Positions 46,240 to 53,945 of a stretch of 64,000 nucleotides of DNA are shown here, piece after piece. Made by a program: the position numbers and the translations under genes. The first letter of the stretch is position 1. Each line of letters starts with the position of its first letter. Source of the DNA: JAGTVB01 sp049282355 (GTDB lineage: Bacteria > Pseudomonadota > Gammaproteobacteria > HK1); the NCBI GenBank assembly GCA_049282355.1, contig JBAPTW010000444.1:1-64000 (forward strand). Direction: 5' to 3'. Below the pieces are notes generated by a model, which was not told the origin of the DNA, did not search any database, and saw only the letters and a program-made list of their open reading frames with translations.

Positions 46240-46388
46240 TTAGAAGCTGTTTTAAAAATGTCGCGAGCGCCGCCAGAGCAAGGCGCACGGTGGCGAGGAA
46301 CCGGAATGTACAAGGGAATACATGAGGATTTTGAGCCGCCGCGCAACGCCGCTCAGGCAAGCGCAGTAGTTTTTAAAACAGCTTCTTA
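46240..46388. repeat. Complete MITE-like structured repeat with 17-bp terminal inverted repeats
   Basis: TTAGAAGCTGTTTTAAAAA (46240-46258) and TTTTTAAAACAGCTTCTTA (46370-46388) are inverted repeats with 17 perfect outer-to-inner matches, flanked by TTA on both sides that may be a target duplication. The 149-base element has no coding capacity of its own. Inside are a small stem ATGTA/TACAT near 46316-46325 and a GC-rich imperfect stem near 46333-46354. It separates two CRTAC1 genes. Partial copies lie at 1, 18806, 20627, 22907, 53880 and 61991. Confidence 0.85.
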
Positions 46389-46396
46389 GTCGACCG

Positions 46397-49300
46397 ATGA
46401 AGCCTATGACCCTGACAACCGTCCTTCTTGCACTGGTGTTGGTTCTCACTGCTTGCTCCGATTCTGTAGACGACAGGGAACAGAGCAAGGGCAAGCCGGC
46501 CGACACCTTTTCCCCTCCGCCAGCGGCCATCGAAGCGAACAACCGGGGCGTGGGCCTCATGGGTCAGTTCCAATACGCAGCCGCTGAAGCCGCCTTTGCG
46601 CGTCTGGTGAAGGCCCATCCCCAGTGGCTCGATGCGCAGGTCAATCTCGCCATTGCCACCCTCAACCGTCAGCAGGAAGGCGACGATACCACTGCTCTGG
46701 GAATCGTCGAGCGTGTCCTTGGCGTCGATCCCGACCATCTGCGGGCCCACTATGTGGCCGGCTTGCTGCGCTTGTATGCCGCTGATACGGCGCAGGCACT
46801 GGTTCATTTTAAGCGGGTAACCGAGGCAGACCCCAAAGACGCCTATGCCGCCTATTACCTCGGGCAGTGCCTTGCCCAGCAGGGAAAGAGCCAGGAAGCC
46901 CTGGTCTGGTACCGACGTTCGATGGCGCTCGATCCCTATCTGCGTAGCAGCTACTACGGGGCATTCCAGATGCTCCGAAATCTGAATCAGCGGGAGGAGG
47001 CCCGCGCCTTGATGAGGGTTTATCAGCGGCTGGAGCAAAATCCGCGGGCACGCCTGGCGGAATTCAAATACACGCGCATGGGGCCGCGCGGCGAAGCCGT
47101 GGCTATCGGCCTCCTTCGGGAGGAGCCGTCCCCACCGCCGTCGGGACGGCTGTTCTCGGAGGGTGAGCCGCTCATCCTGGCAGCACCTGAGTCACTTCCC
47201 TTGAAGGCGAGGCATGCCGAGCGCCAGGCGAGCCTGACCGCAGCGGACATCAACGGTGACGGGCGCCTGGACGTCTTTATACCCGACGCCTTGGCAAAGA
47301 CCGGTCGGCCTAACCTGCTGTTAGCCGCCCTGTCCGATGGCAGCTTCAGCCCACAGCTCGACCATCCGCTCGCCCAGGTCAAGCAAGTCAATGCAGCGCT
47401 CTGGGGGGACTTCGATAACGACGGCCTCCTCGATGTCTATCTACTGCGCCGCGGCCCGAATCAACTATGGCGTCAAAGCAGTCTTGATCAATGGATGGAG
47501 GTGACGGCCCTGACCCAAACCGCGGGCGGGAATCAGGACAGCGTGGGCGGCAGCTTCTTGGATGCGGATCACGACGGCGATCTCGACCTGTTCGTAGTGA
47601 ACCGAAACGGACCCAATGAGCTGCTCAACAATAACCGTGATGGCACCTTCCAGGAAATTGGCAAGCGCCAAGGGATCGCCGGGGATGGACGTGAATCCCG
47701 GCAGGCGTTGCCTGTCGATCTCGACGGGGACCGGGATGTCGACCTCATCGTGATCAATGCCGCTCCCCCGCATGAGATCTACCTCAACGACCGCCTCTGG
47801 GCTTACCGACCTGCTCCAGGATTGGAACACTTTCGGCACACGCCTTTGCTGGCGGCTGTGGCGGGCGATGCCGACGCCAACGGCCAGCCGGAGATCTACA
47901 CGGCAAACCCCCACGGCGAGCTGCAACGCTGGCAGCCCGATGCTTCGGGCATCTATCGGCCGCAGCCGCTGGGTCGCACCCTTTCCAAAGATCCGCCTTG
48001 GGCGGGCCTGGCCATTCAGGACCTCAACGGTGACGGAGAGCTCGATCTCCTGTCGGCGACACCGGCGGGTTGGGCGGCCGGAAGGCTTTCTGGAAAGGGC
48101 AGCAATCTAAGCGATTTCATCGCCGATGCGGGCAACAAAGCAGCGCTTGTCGGTTTTACCCCAGCTCTGCTTGAGCCAGCATCTGGCCCGGCGGTCATCG
48201 CGCGCGACACGAACGGTGGCATCCGTATCTGGCATCCCGGTTCCGGCCGCCATCCGTTTCTCGCGCTGACGTTGTCCGGAATGGACGATCCCGGGCAATC
48301 CATGCGCTCCAATGCCTCTGGCATCGGCGCACGCATTGGCGTTCGAGTCGGCGCGAGGTGGACCCGCATGGACAGCTTTCTCGATCATTCCGGTCCTGGG
48401 CAGGGACGACAACCCCTGGCGGTGGGGCTCGGTGGTGCAGCGCAAGCCGACTTTATCGCCATTGATTGGTCGGACGGCGTCTATCAAACTGAGCTTGGGT
48501 TAACAGCAGGCCGCCTCCACCGCGTCGCCGAGGTCGAACGGCAGCTCTCCAGCTGTCCGGTATTGTTTGCTTGGGATGGCACCGGCTATCGCTTCGTCAC
48601 CGATCTTCTGGGGGTGGCCGGCATCGGCTTCGCGCTCGGTCCGCCCGGCCAGTATGCGACACCGCGCCCCTGGGAGCATCTGCTATTGCCTTCGCATCTG
48701 CTGCAGCCCAAGGCGGCTCGGCTCATCCTCAAGATCACCGAGCCGATGGAGGAAATCGCGTACCTGGACGGTATCAGGCTGCACGCCTACTCCATTCCCC
48801 CGCAGTGGCAATTGGTGGTGGATGAGCGCATGGCGATTCAGGGGCCACAACCCAGTGGCGCGGCCTACACCTATCGCCAGCAACTCCAGCCAAACCGAGC
48901 GGTAAATGAGCGCGGCCAGATGGTAACGGCCGCCGTCATCCACACCGATGGTCAGGCAGCACCTCCGGGCAAGCTGGATCGGCGCTTCGTAGGACGCTTG
49001 GAAGGAGAACACCGCCTCACACTGGAATTTCCGGCAGCGCTTGATGGTTTTGACGCAATACCCCTATTGGTGGTGGACGGCTGGGTCGAGTACCCCTATT
49101 CTCAAACCATGTTTGCTGCCTGGCAGGCTGGAGCAAGCTTTGATGCCCCTACCCTGGAGGCCCGTGACGCGGACGGTCGATGGCGCGTTCTTCAGGAAGA
49201 GTTCGGTTATCCCGCCGGGATGCCAAGGCGCATGGCGTACCCGCTAACAGAGCTGCCGCCGGGAACGCGTGCGCTTCGGCTTCGCACCAACATGGAAGTT

Positions 49301-49777
49301 TACTGGGACCGAATCGTGATTGCCCTGGCTGAGCCTCTTCCGAAGTATCGTCAGCAGCTCCTGGAGCTACGCCGCGCCGAGCTTCGCAAGGTTGGATTCC
49401 CGAAAAGAACCACCGGTGCGCAACGTCGGCCCCATTATGACTATTCGAAACGTCAGCCCTTCTGGGATACGCGCTATATGGCCGGGTTCTACACCCGCCT
49501 TGGTCCCGTCGAGGCGCTTGTCGAGGCGGTGGACGGTGCGTACGCGATCATTGCCCCGGGCGAAGAGGTCCACCTCGAGTTCCGCGCGCCAGTGGCCCCT
49601 CTCCCTCCTGATTGGCAACGCATCTTTGTGCTGGAAGCCCACGGCGCGACCAAAGACATGGACCTCTATACGCGCGACGGTGACTCGGTTGATCCCCTTC
49701 CCGCTACCCGATCGACATCCTCAAAAGGCGCGTCGCTCCAGGCGCGCTATCAAACGCGCTATCTGGCGGGGCATTAG
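46397..49777 (+). CDS. TPR-CRTAC1 lipoprotein
   Basis: This 1126-residue protein starts MKPMTLTTVLLALVLVLTAC, a lipoprotein signal with the lipidated Cys at about 20. TPRs cover about residues 50-220 (e.g. LVHFKRVTEADPKDAYAAYY). FG-GAP repeats follow (DINGDGRLDVFIPDA, DFDNDGLLDVYLLRRG, DADHDGDLDLFVVNRNG, DLNGDGELDLLSATPAG). Then come an ASPIC/UnbV-like segment and a beta-rich C-terminal region of about 400 residues opening LFAWDGTGYRFVTDLLG. It fuses the same two building blocks that are separate genes at 27.0-30.5 kb. The lipid anchor would place it on the inner or outer membrane. The repeat element lies directly upstream. Confidence 0.87.
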   Translation: MKPMTLTTVLLALVLVLTACSDSVDDREQSKGKPADTFSPPPAAIEANNRGVGLMGQFQYAAAEAAFARLVKAHPQWLDAQVNLAIATLNRQQEGDDTTALGIVERVLGVDPDHLRAHYVAGLLRLYAADTAQALVHFKRVTEADPKDAYAAYYLGQCLAQQGKSQEALVWYRRSMALDPYLRSSYYGAFQMLRNLNQREEARALMRVYQRLEQNPRARLAEFKYTRMGPRGEAVAIGLLREEPSPPPSGRLFSEGEPLILAAPESLPLKARHAERQASLTAADINGDGRLDVFIPDALAKTGRPNLLLAALSDGSFSPQLDHPLAQVKQVNAALWGDFDNDGLLDVYLLRRGPNQLWRQSSLDQWMEVTALTQTAGGNQDSVGGSFLDADHDGDLDLFVVNRNGPNELLNNNRDGTFQEIGKRQGIAGDGRESRQALPVDLDGDRDVDLIVINAAPPHEIYLNDRLWAYRPAPGLEHFRHTPLLAAVAGDADANGQPEIYTANPHGELQRWQPDASGIYRPQPLGRTLSKDPPWAGLAIQDLNGDGELDLLSATPAGWAAGRLSGKGSNLSDFIADAGNKAALVGFTPALLEPASGPAVIARDTNGGIRIWHPGSGRHPFLALTLSGMDDPGQSMRSNASGIGARIGVRVGARWTRMDSFLDHSGPGQGRQPLAVGLGGAAQADFIAIDWSDGVYQTELGLTAGRLHRVAEVERQLSSCPVLFAWDGTGYRFVTDLLGVAGIGFALGPPGQYATPRPWEHLLLPSHLLQPKAARLILKITEPMEEIAYLDGIRLHAYSIPPQWQLVVDERMAIQGPQPSGAAYTYRQQLQPNRAVNERGQMVTAAVIHTDGQAAPPGKLDRRFVGRLEGEHRLTLEFPAALDGFDAIPLLVVDGWVEYPYSQTMFAAWQAGASFDAPTLEARDADGRWRVLQEEFGYPAGMPRRMAYPLTELPPGTRALRLRTNMEVYWDRIVIALAEPLPKYRQQLLELRRAELRKVGFPKRTTGAQRRPHYDYSKRQPFWDTRYMAGFYTRLGPVEALVEAVDGAYAIIAPGEEVHLEFRAPVAPLPPDWQRIFVLEAHGATKDMDLYTRDGDSVDPLPATRSTSSKGASLQARYQTRYLAGH

Positions 49778-49840
49778 TCCTGCGCTCCCTGAGAGCGCTA
49801 AGATCAATGCCCTTCTTCAGCACCAGAGCACGGCCGTCTC

Positions 49841-50074
49841 TCAGAGACCAACCAATTCCGCGTGAACACCCGTATTCTTTACCGTGGTCAAAATAGTGCT
49901 ACTGGAGGCGCGTTCCGGATTATACTCCACCAACACAAGATGCGGTTTGTCATCGCGAATCACCACGGAAACCACGCCGTCTAGACTTCGTAGCTTGTCT
50001 TCCACACCCTGGCGTTGCTCTTTCGTTAAGGTCTCATCAATGTGGACGGTAACGTCGACGAGTTTGATATCCAT
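49841..50074 (-). CDS. HMA-like ferredoxin-fold protein without metal-binding cysteines
   Basis: This 77-residue protein matches the beta-alpha-beta-beta-alpha-beta outline of heavy-metal-associated domains (VTVHIDETLTKEQRQGVEDK, LDGVVSVVIRDDKPHLVLVE, TILTTVKNTGVHAELVGL). The CxxC metal motif is missing; the loop after the first strand is DETLTK. It is therefore unlikely to carry copper through Cys thiolates. A strong ribosome-binding site (GAGGAGAGGG) precedes the ATG. It lies downstream of the hydrogenase genes in the same direction, after a 500-base interval that holds an opposing small gene. Confidence 0.75.
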   Translation of the reverse strand: MDIKLVDVTVHIDETLTKEQRQGVEDKLRSLDGVVSVVIRDDKPHLVLVEYNPERASSSTILTTVKNTGVHAELVGL

Positions 50075-50320
50075 CGTAAACCCTCTCCTCCTCTACATTC
50101 GCCTCAAGAATTGTGATTAACTCTGCTAACCGACATCATTCGGTAATCGGCACTGTTGTCAACCGACCGCCCTGAACAAAACCATGCACTTGGGTCACGG
50201 CAAGAAGCTTAGCAAACAGCCTCTCATAGCCCCGGGCATGCCTCCCCAAGTTGGAACCCCCCAGCAGGGCAATACCCTTAAGAGCACGACAGCTTCCGTT
50301 GTAAACCATTACCACTTGTT

Positions 50321-50533
50321 ATGAAATATTCTGGCGCTATTCTCTACCTTTTGCTCGTCGCAATCCTTCTCTTGTTTTGGCGCAAAAGCCGAGGTCGGTC
50401 GCTTCATGATCTCCTGGAGCAGGATAGCCACACGCACCATATTATCCAAAGGGTAATGATCAAGCACCCCCACGGTGGGACTTGGCAGCAATACCGGCAG
50501 TGGACAGCAGACGAGGAACAGCAGGGTAGATAG
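50321..50533 (+). CDS. Small single-span membrane protein, possible
   Basis: The frame encodes 70 residues: one N-terminal membrane helix (MKYSGAILYLLLVAILLLFW), a basic stop-transfer (RKSRGR) and a His-rich soluble tail (DSHTHHIIQRVMIKHPHGG). No ribosome-binding site is evident and no family is recognised. The membrane topology is well formed for such a short frame, which favours a real gene. It converges with isp2, and stands in the place where the hydrogenase large subunit gene would be expected. Confidence 0.45.
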   Translation: MKYSGAILYLLLVAILLLFWRKSRGRSLHDLLEQDSHTHHIIQRVMIKHPHGGTWQQYRQWTADEEQQGR

Positions 50534-50577
50534 CGGCTCCGCCCGGCGGTCGCCGTTTGCGCTCCATGGAAAGCGAA

Positions 50578-51918
50578 TCAGGCAGAGGTGCCTCCTGCTC
50601 TAGGTGCCTCCACAAGGTGCTTTGCGAGCAACTCCGTTAGACTCACCATCGGCAACTCCATGTTATAGGCATCCATGCCCTCTTCAATGACGACCCGACA
50701 GTTGGCGCAGGCGGTCACCAGCATTTCCACGCCAAGCTCGTCAAGTTGAGCTTTCTTGCGCCGAAAGGCTTTGAGCCGTAAACTCTCAGCCCGCTCGATG
50801 GCGCTCACTCCTCCCCCGCCGCCACAACACCAATTCATCAGACCCGCTTCATTCATTTCTACGATATCAGATGCCACCAGCTGGAGCAGTCTGCGAGGCT
50901 CATGCACCACTCCGCCCTGGCGAACGAGCTGACAAGGATCATGGAAGGTTAAGCGCGAGCCCTCCGTATCCTGAATGGGAAGCTTGCCGGCGGCTCGAAG
51001 CTCATCGAGTAACTCCAGGATGTGCTTCACCTGGAAAGGATAGGTTCGCTTGAGAAGATTCGGCCCCTCCCAACGCAAGGCGAGATACGCATGGCCACAC
51101 TCTGGACCGATGACGGACTTGACCTTGAGCTTTTCAGCGGCCTTGACGATACGCGAGAGGATCTCGGCGGCCAGGTCGGATTGGCCGATTTGGATCCCGG
51201 CGTTAGTCGCCTCGAAGGCCTCGCTGGAGATGGTCCAACTGACACCCGCCTGCTCAAAAATACGTGCCAGCGCGGCGATGTACTCTGGGTAATTGACGAT
51301 CTCCATGGAAGAAAAAATGGCTAGATACTCCGCCCCCCCTTGATCGAGCGGGATCTTTAATCCTGTCTCCTTCTCGACATGGCGAAGCTGCGCCTCAAGG
51401 GTTGCCAGCTTGACCCCCATGGGGCTGCCGTTGAGGATGGCGTTGCGGGTCGCACGGATGAGACCGGCCGGTGCATGCCCCGCCGCGGCCATGCCCTCGC
51501 GCATGCGTCGTACCATGTACACGATGTCGTTTCCCACTGGGCAAACCCGAGAGCAGCGGCCACACAAGGTACAGCTGTCATAGACCAGCTCCGACCACGC
51601 CGTCAGCTCATCATCGGTCACGGGCTTGGCAAGACCGACGCGCTTGGCAAGCTTTCCCCAAAACGTGTACTCCTGACGCCACATTCGCCGCAGCGGCTCG
51701 AGCTTGTGAATGGGTGTGTATCGAGGATCTTCGGTCTCGGTATAGAACAAACAGGCATGGGCACACAGGCCGCAACGCACGCAGCTTGAAAAGAAGCTGG
51801 CCATGGGCGCGTCGATTTCCTCGAGGAAAACATGCAGTCCGCGTTCTAAACTGGCCCCTCGCGGGGCGGCAGCGGCAGCCGCCCCCGGCGCCGTGCCTGT
51901 GAGCGCTTGCGCATTCAT
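50578..51918 (-). CDS. isp2: Hydrogenase-associated Fe-S protein Isp2 (HdrD-like)
   Basis: This 446-residue cytoplasmic protein has two [4Fe-4S] ferredoxin motifs near the N-terminus (CVRCGLCAHAC and CTLCGRCSRVCPVG). Two CCG-type cysteine domains follow, with segments HDPCQLVRQGG, NWCCGGGGG and ACANCRVVIEEG. The layout is that of heterodisulfide reductase subunit D and of Isp2, which links [NiFe] hydrogenase HynSL to membrane or cytoplasmic thiol/disulfide electron carriers. Its start overlaps the isp1 stop by four bases (ATGA). In known hyn loci hynL follows; here it does not. Confidence 0.85.
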   Translation of the reverse strand: MNAQALTGTAPGAAAAAAPRGASLERGLHVFLEEIDAPMASFFSSCVRCGLCAHACLFYTETEDPRYTPIHKLEPLRRMWRQEYTFWGKLAKRVGLAKPVTDDELTAWSELVYDSCTLCGRCSRVCPVGNDIVYMVRRMREGMAAAGHAPAGLIRATRNAILNGSPMGVKLATLEAQLRHVEKETGLKIPLDQGGAEYLAIFSSMEIVNYPEYIAALARIFEQAGVSWTISSEAFEATNAGIQIGQSDLAAEILSRIVKAAEKLKVKSVIGPECGHAYLALRWEGPNLLKRTYPFQVKHILELLDELRAAGKLPIQDTEGSRLTFHDPCQLVRQGGVVHEPRRLLQLVASDIVEMNEAGLMNWCCGGGGGVSAIERAESLRLKAFRRKKAQLDELGVEMLVTACANCRVVIEEGMDAYNMELPMVSLTELLAKHLVEAPRAGGTSA

Positions 51919-52574
51919 GAGACGGCTCCTCGACGCCCACTGACCGCTCCGTTATACCAGCGGGCGGCAAACAAAGTGAACGTATGCATCAGATGAGTGA
52001 AAGGAAATACGACCAACAGCAGCTCGACGGCCAGGATATGCAGCGCCAGCAGCCCATGATAGGGAAGCAGCAAGTGATGGTAGGCAAGGTACCCCGTCAG
52101 CACGGGCAGCAAGGTTACCCCCCAGACAAAGTAATCCTCAAAACCACTCAAAAACCGGCGCACCGGGTTTGCGAGCCGGTATGCCAAAAGAAAAACCAGA
52201 GCCAATAGGGTGATAACGGCGCTCGCATCAACCAAGGGAGTGGGCAATGCCGACCAGCGCAAACCAAACCAATCGTGGAATAGCTCGATATGGGGCGCAA
52301 AGAGAAAGAACGTAATAAAAAAACCAATATGGAACACATAGCCGCCAACCACGGTGGCCGGTTCCCGCCGAAATGTCCCCCGATCGGGCAACGATCGTGA
52401 CAGCACCGTGCGTAACCCGGGTCCCCACTGCCCGCCGCGGGGCGCAGCGAGATCGGTCTTTCTTCCCAGCATGATGATTCCCAACAGCCGGAAAATTACC
52501 CCTAGCACAAAGATGGCCACGGCAGCGTCAAAGGCAGGACCGCGCACCCATTGCAAAAAACCGACACTGTTCAT
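51915..52574 (-). CDS. isp1: Hydrogenase-associated membrane cytochrome b, Isp1 (NarI/DsrM-like)
   Basis: The 219-residue protein has five membrane helices and the His pattern of the NarI/DsrM family (YVFHIGFFITFFLF, YHHLLLPYHGLLALHIL, FPFTHLMHTFTLF), which should hold two b haems. It is the membrane partner that lets hydrogenase electrons reach the quinone pool or Isp2. It overlaps hynS upstream and isp2 downstream by four bases each (ATGA), so the three proteins are translationally coupled. Confidence 0.87.
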   Translation of the reverse strand: MNSVGFLQWVRGPAFDAAVAIFVLGVIFRLLGIIMLGRKTDLAAPRGGQWGPGLRTVLSRSLPDRGTFRREPATVVGGYVFHIGFFITFFLFAPHIELFHDWFGLRWSALPTPLVDASAVITLLALVFLLAYRLANPVRRFLSGFEDYFVWGVTLLPVLTGYLAYHHLLLPYHGLLALHILAVELLLVVFPFTHLMHTFTLFAARWYNGAVSGRRGAVS

Positions 52575-53668
52575 GATTCGTCGGGCTTCTCCAGGTCATC
52601 CACGGTGACGCTTTCATGAACGGCCTGCCGGGCATGTTTGTGGCGGCGGTAGAGCGCGCCGGCAGCCAAACCGGCGGCGGCGCCCGCCGCGGCCGCGTAA
52701 GTGGCGATCTTTGTCACCTCACCGGTCGGCAGCGCCAGCGGCTGGTAAAATCCCCCCGCGTCCCAGAAGTTGGGCTGGGAGCAGCCAATACAGCCGTGAC
52801 CGGCCTCGATGGGAAAGCTGGTACCCTGATTCCACTTGACAGTGGCACAGGCATTGTAGGTCATGGGACCCTTGCAACCGAGCTTATACAGACACCACCC
52901 CCGCTTCGCCCCTTCGTCATCGAAGCTCTCTGCAAACAAGCCCTTGTCGTAGAAGGGGCGCCGATAGCAGCGGTCGTGAATGCTCTGCCCGTAAAACACC
53001 CTCGGTCGTCCGAGGGTGTCAAGTTCCGGGATCCCGCCAAAGGTGAGAAAGTGGGCCAGCACCCCGCTGATGACGACAGGAATTGGCGGACAGCCGGAAA
53101 CATTGATTATCGGCTTGTCGGTGACCAGCTCGGAAACCGGCACAGCACCGGTCGGGTTGGGATCGGCATAGGGTAAGCCCCCAAAGGCGGCACAACTACC
53201 GACCGCGACGACGGCGGCCGCGCCCTCGGCGGTCTCGCGCAACATATCGGCGTTAGCCACGCCAGCGATGGTCGAGTACCCGGGGTTACCGATCGGGATG
53301 GAGCCATCGACGACGCACAGATACTTTCCCCAGTTCTCCTGCATCGCCTGGTGGCGAGCCGCTTCTGCACCTTCACCAGAAGCCACCTGCAAAGTGTGGT
53401 GATAATCGAGCGAGATGACGTTAAAAATCAAACCTTCGATGGTCGGAGCGGCGGAGCGAGTCAGAGACTCGGTGCATCCTGTGCACTCCTGAAAAGAGAG
53501 CCAAATGACCGAGGGGCGCTTTGCGCTCTCCAGAGCCGCGGCTACCGCAGGCACCGCGCTCGGCGGCAGCGCCATCAAAGAAGCCAGCGTGGTGCAGAAT
53601 TTCAAAAACCCTCGCCGGCTGATCCCATGAGCGCAAAGAGCGTCAGCTAGCGTCGTCTCGACCGGCAT
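52571..53668 (-). CDS. hynS: [NiFe] hydrogenase small subunit, membrane-bound
   Basis: The 365-residue precursor has a twin-arginine signal (SRRGFLKFCTTLASLMAL) and the three Fe-S clusters of a group 1 small subunit. Proximal-cluster Cys lie in CTGCTES, in VGSCAAFGG and in SGCPPIPV. Distal and medial ligands lie in DRCYRRPFYD, GWCLYKLGCKGP, YNACATVKWN and GHGCIGCSQPNFWD. A C-terminal helix (IATYAAAAGAAAGLAAGALY) anchors it in the membrane with its body in the periplasm. GGGGAGG eight bases before the ATG at 53668 fixes the start. With isp1 and isp2 it fits the Isp-type group 1e arrangement. The catalytic large subunit gene is not in the window. Confidence 0.93.
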   Translation of the reverse strand: MPVETTLADALCAHGISRRGFLKFCTTLASLMALPPSAVPAVAAALESAKRPSVIWLSFQECTGCTESLTRSAAPTIEGLIFNVISLDYHHTLQVASGEGAEAARHQAMQENWGKYLCVVDGSIPIGNPGYSTIAGVANADMLRETAEGAAAVVAVGSCAAFGGLPYADPNPTGAVPVSELVTDKPIINVSGCPPIPVVISGVLAHFLTFGGIPELDTLGRPRVFYGQSIHDRCYRRPFYDKGLFAESFDDEGAKRGWCLYKLGCKGPMTYNACATVKWNQGTSFPIEAGHGCIGCSQPNFWDAGGFYQPLALPTGEVTKIATYAAAAGAAAGLAAGALYRRHKHARQAVHESVTVDDLEKPDES

Positions 53669-53770
53669 GATAACGCCTCCCCTGCCCCACAAAGGGTCAG
53701 GAATCTGGTGCAGCTCTTGCTTGGAGGGCACCGTCCTCCGCCCGCGTTATTGACCCATAGGGCGTATTTA

Positions 53771-53820
53771 CGATTGCTAATATAGCCCCTGGTTCAAACC
53801 GAGGTCATGACCTAGATCAA
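53771..53820 (-). promoter_or_regulatory. FNR-dependent promoter of the hydrogenase operon
   Basis: On the minus strand TTGATCTAGGTCAT (53820-53807) matches the FNR consensus TTGAT-N4-ATCAA in eight of ten positions, with one half perfect. TATATT (53784-53779) is a good -10 box. The centres are 32 bases apart, so the FNR site falls at about -42, as in class II FNR-activated promoters. A leader of about 100 bases would precede hynS. The window also encodes an FNR with all cluster ligands. Confidence 0.6.
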
Positions 53821-53879
53821 TGTCAAGTAACACCGCTATAACAAGCGTCGCAAATCTTGACACAGCACCTCTGAGGTTG

Positions 53880-53945
53880 TGAAGAAACCGTAGCGAGCGG
53901 GCGAGAGTAAGGCGGACAGCGCCCAGCGACAAGTATCCCTGAAGC
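53880..53945. repeat. Diverged 5' half of the structured repeat
   Basis: The stretch AGCGAGCGGGCGAGAG, AAGGCGGACAGCG and the following bases match the 5' half of the element at 46255-46300 (GCGAGCG, AGAGCAAGGCGCAC). No matching 3' module was recognised. Confidence 0.5.

Noticed and set aside
49791..49807. Hairpin GCGCTC/GAGCGC after the TPR-CRTAC1 gene as a terminator
   Set aside because: The stem is only six pairs and no T-run follows.
53785..53825. TTCAAACC-like T-loop suggesting a tRNA
   Set aside because: No acceptor, D or anticodon stems can be formed around it; the stretch is better explained by the FNR site and promoter.
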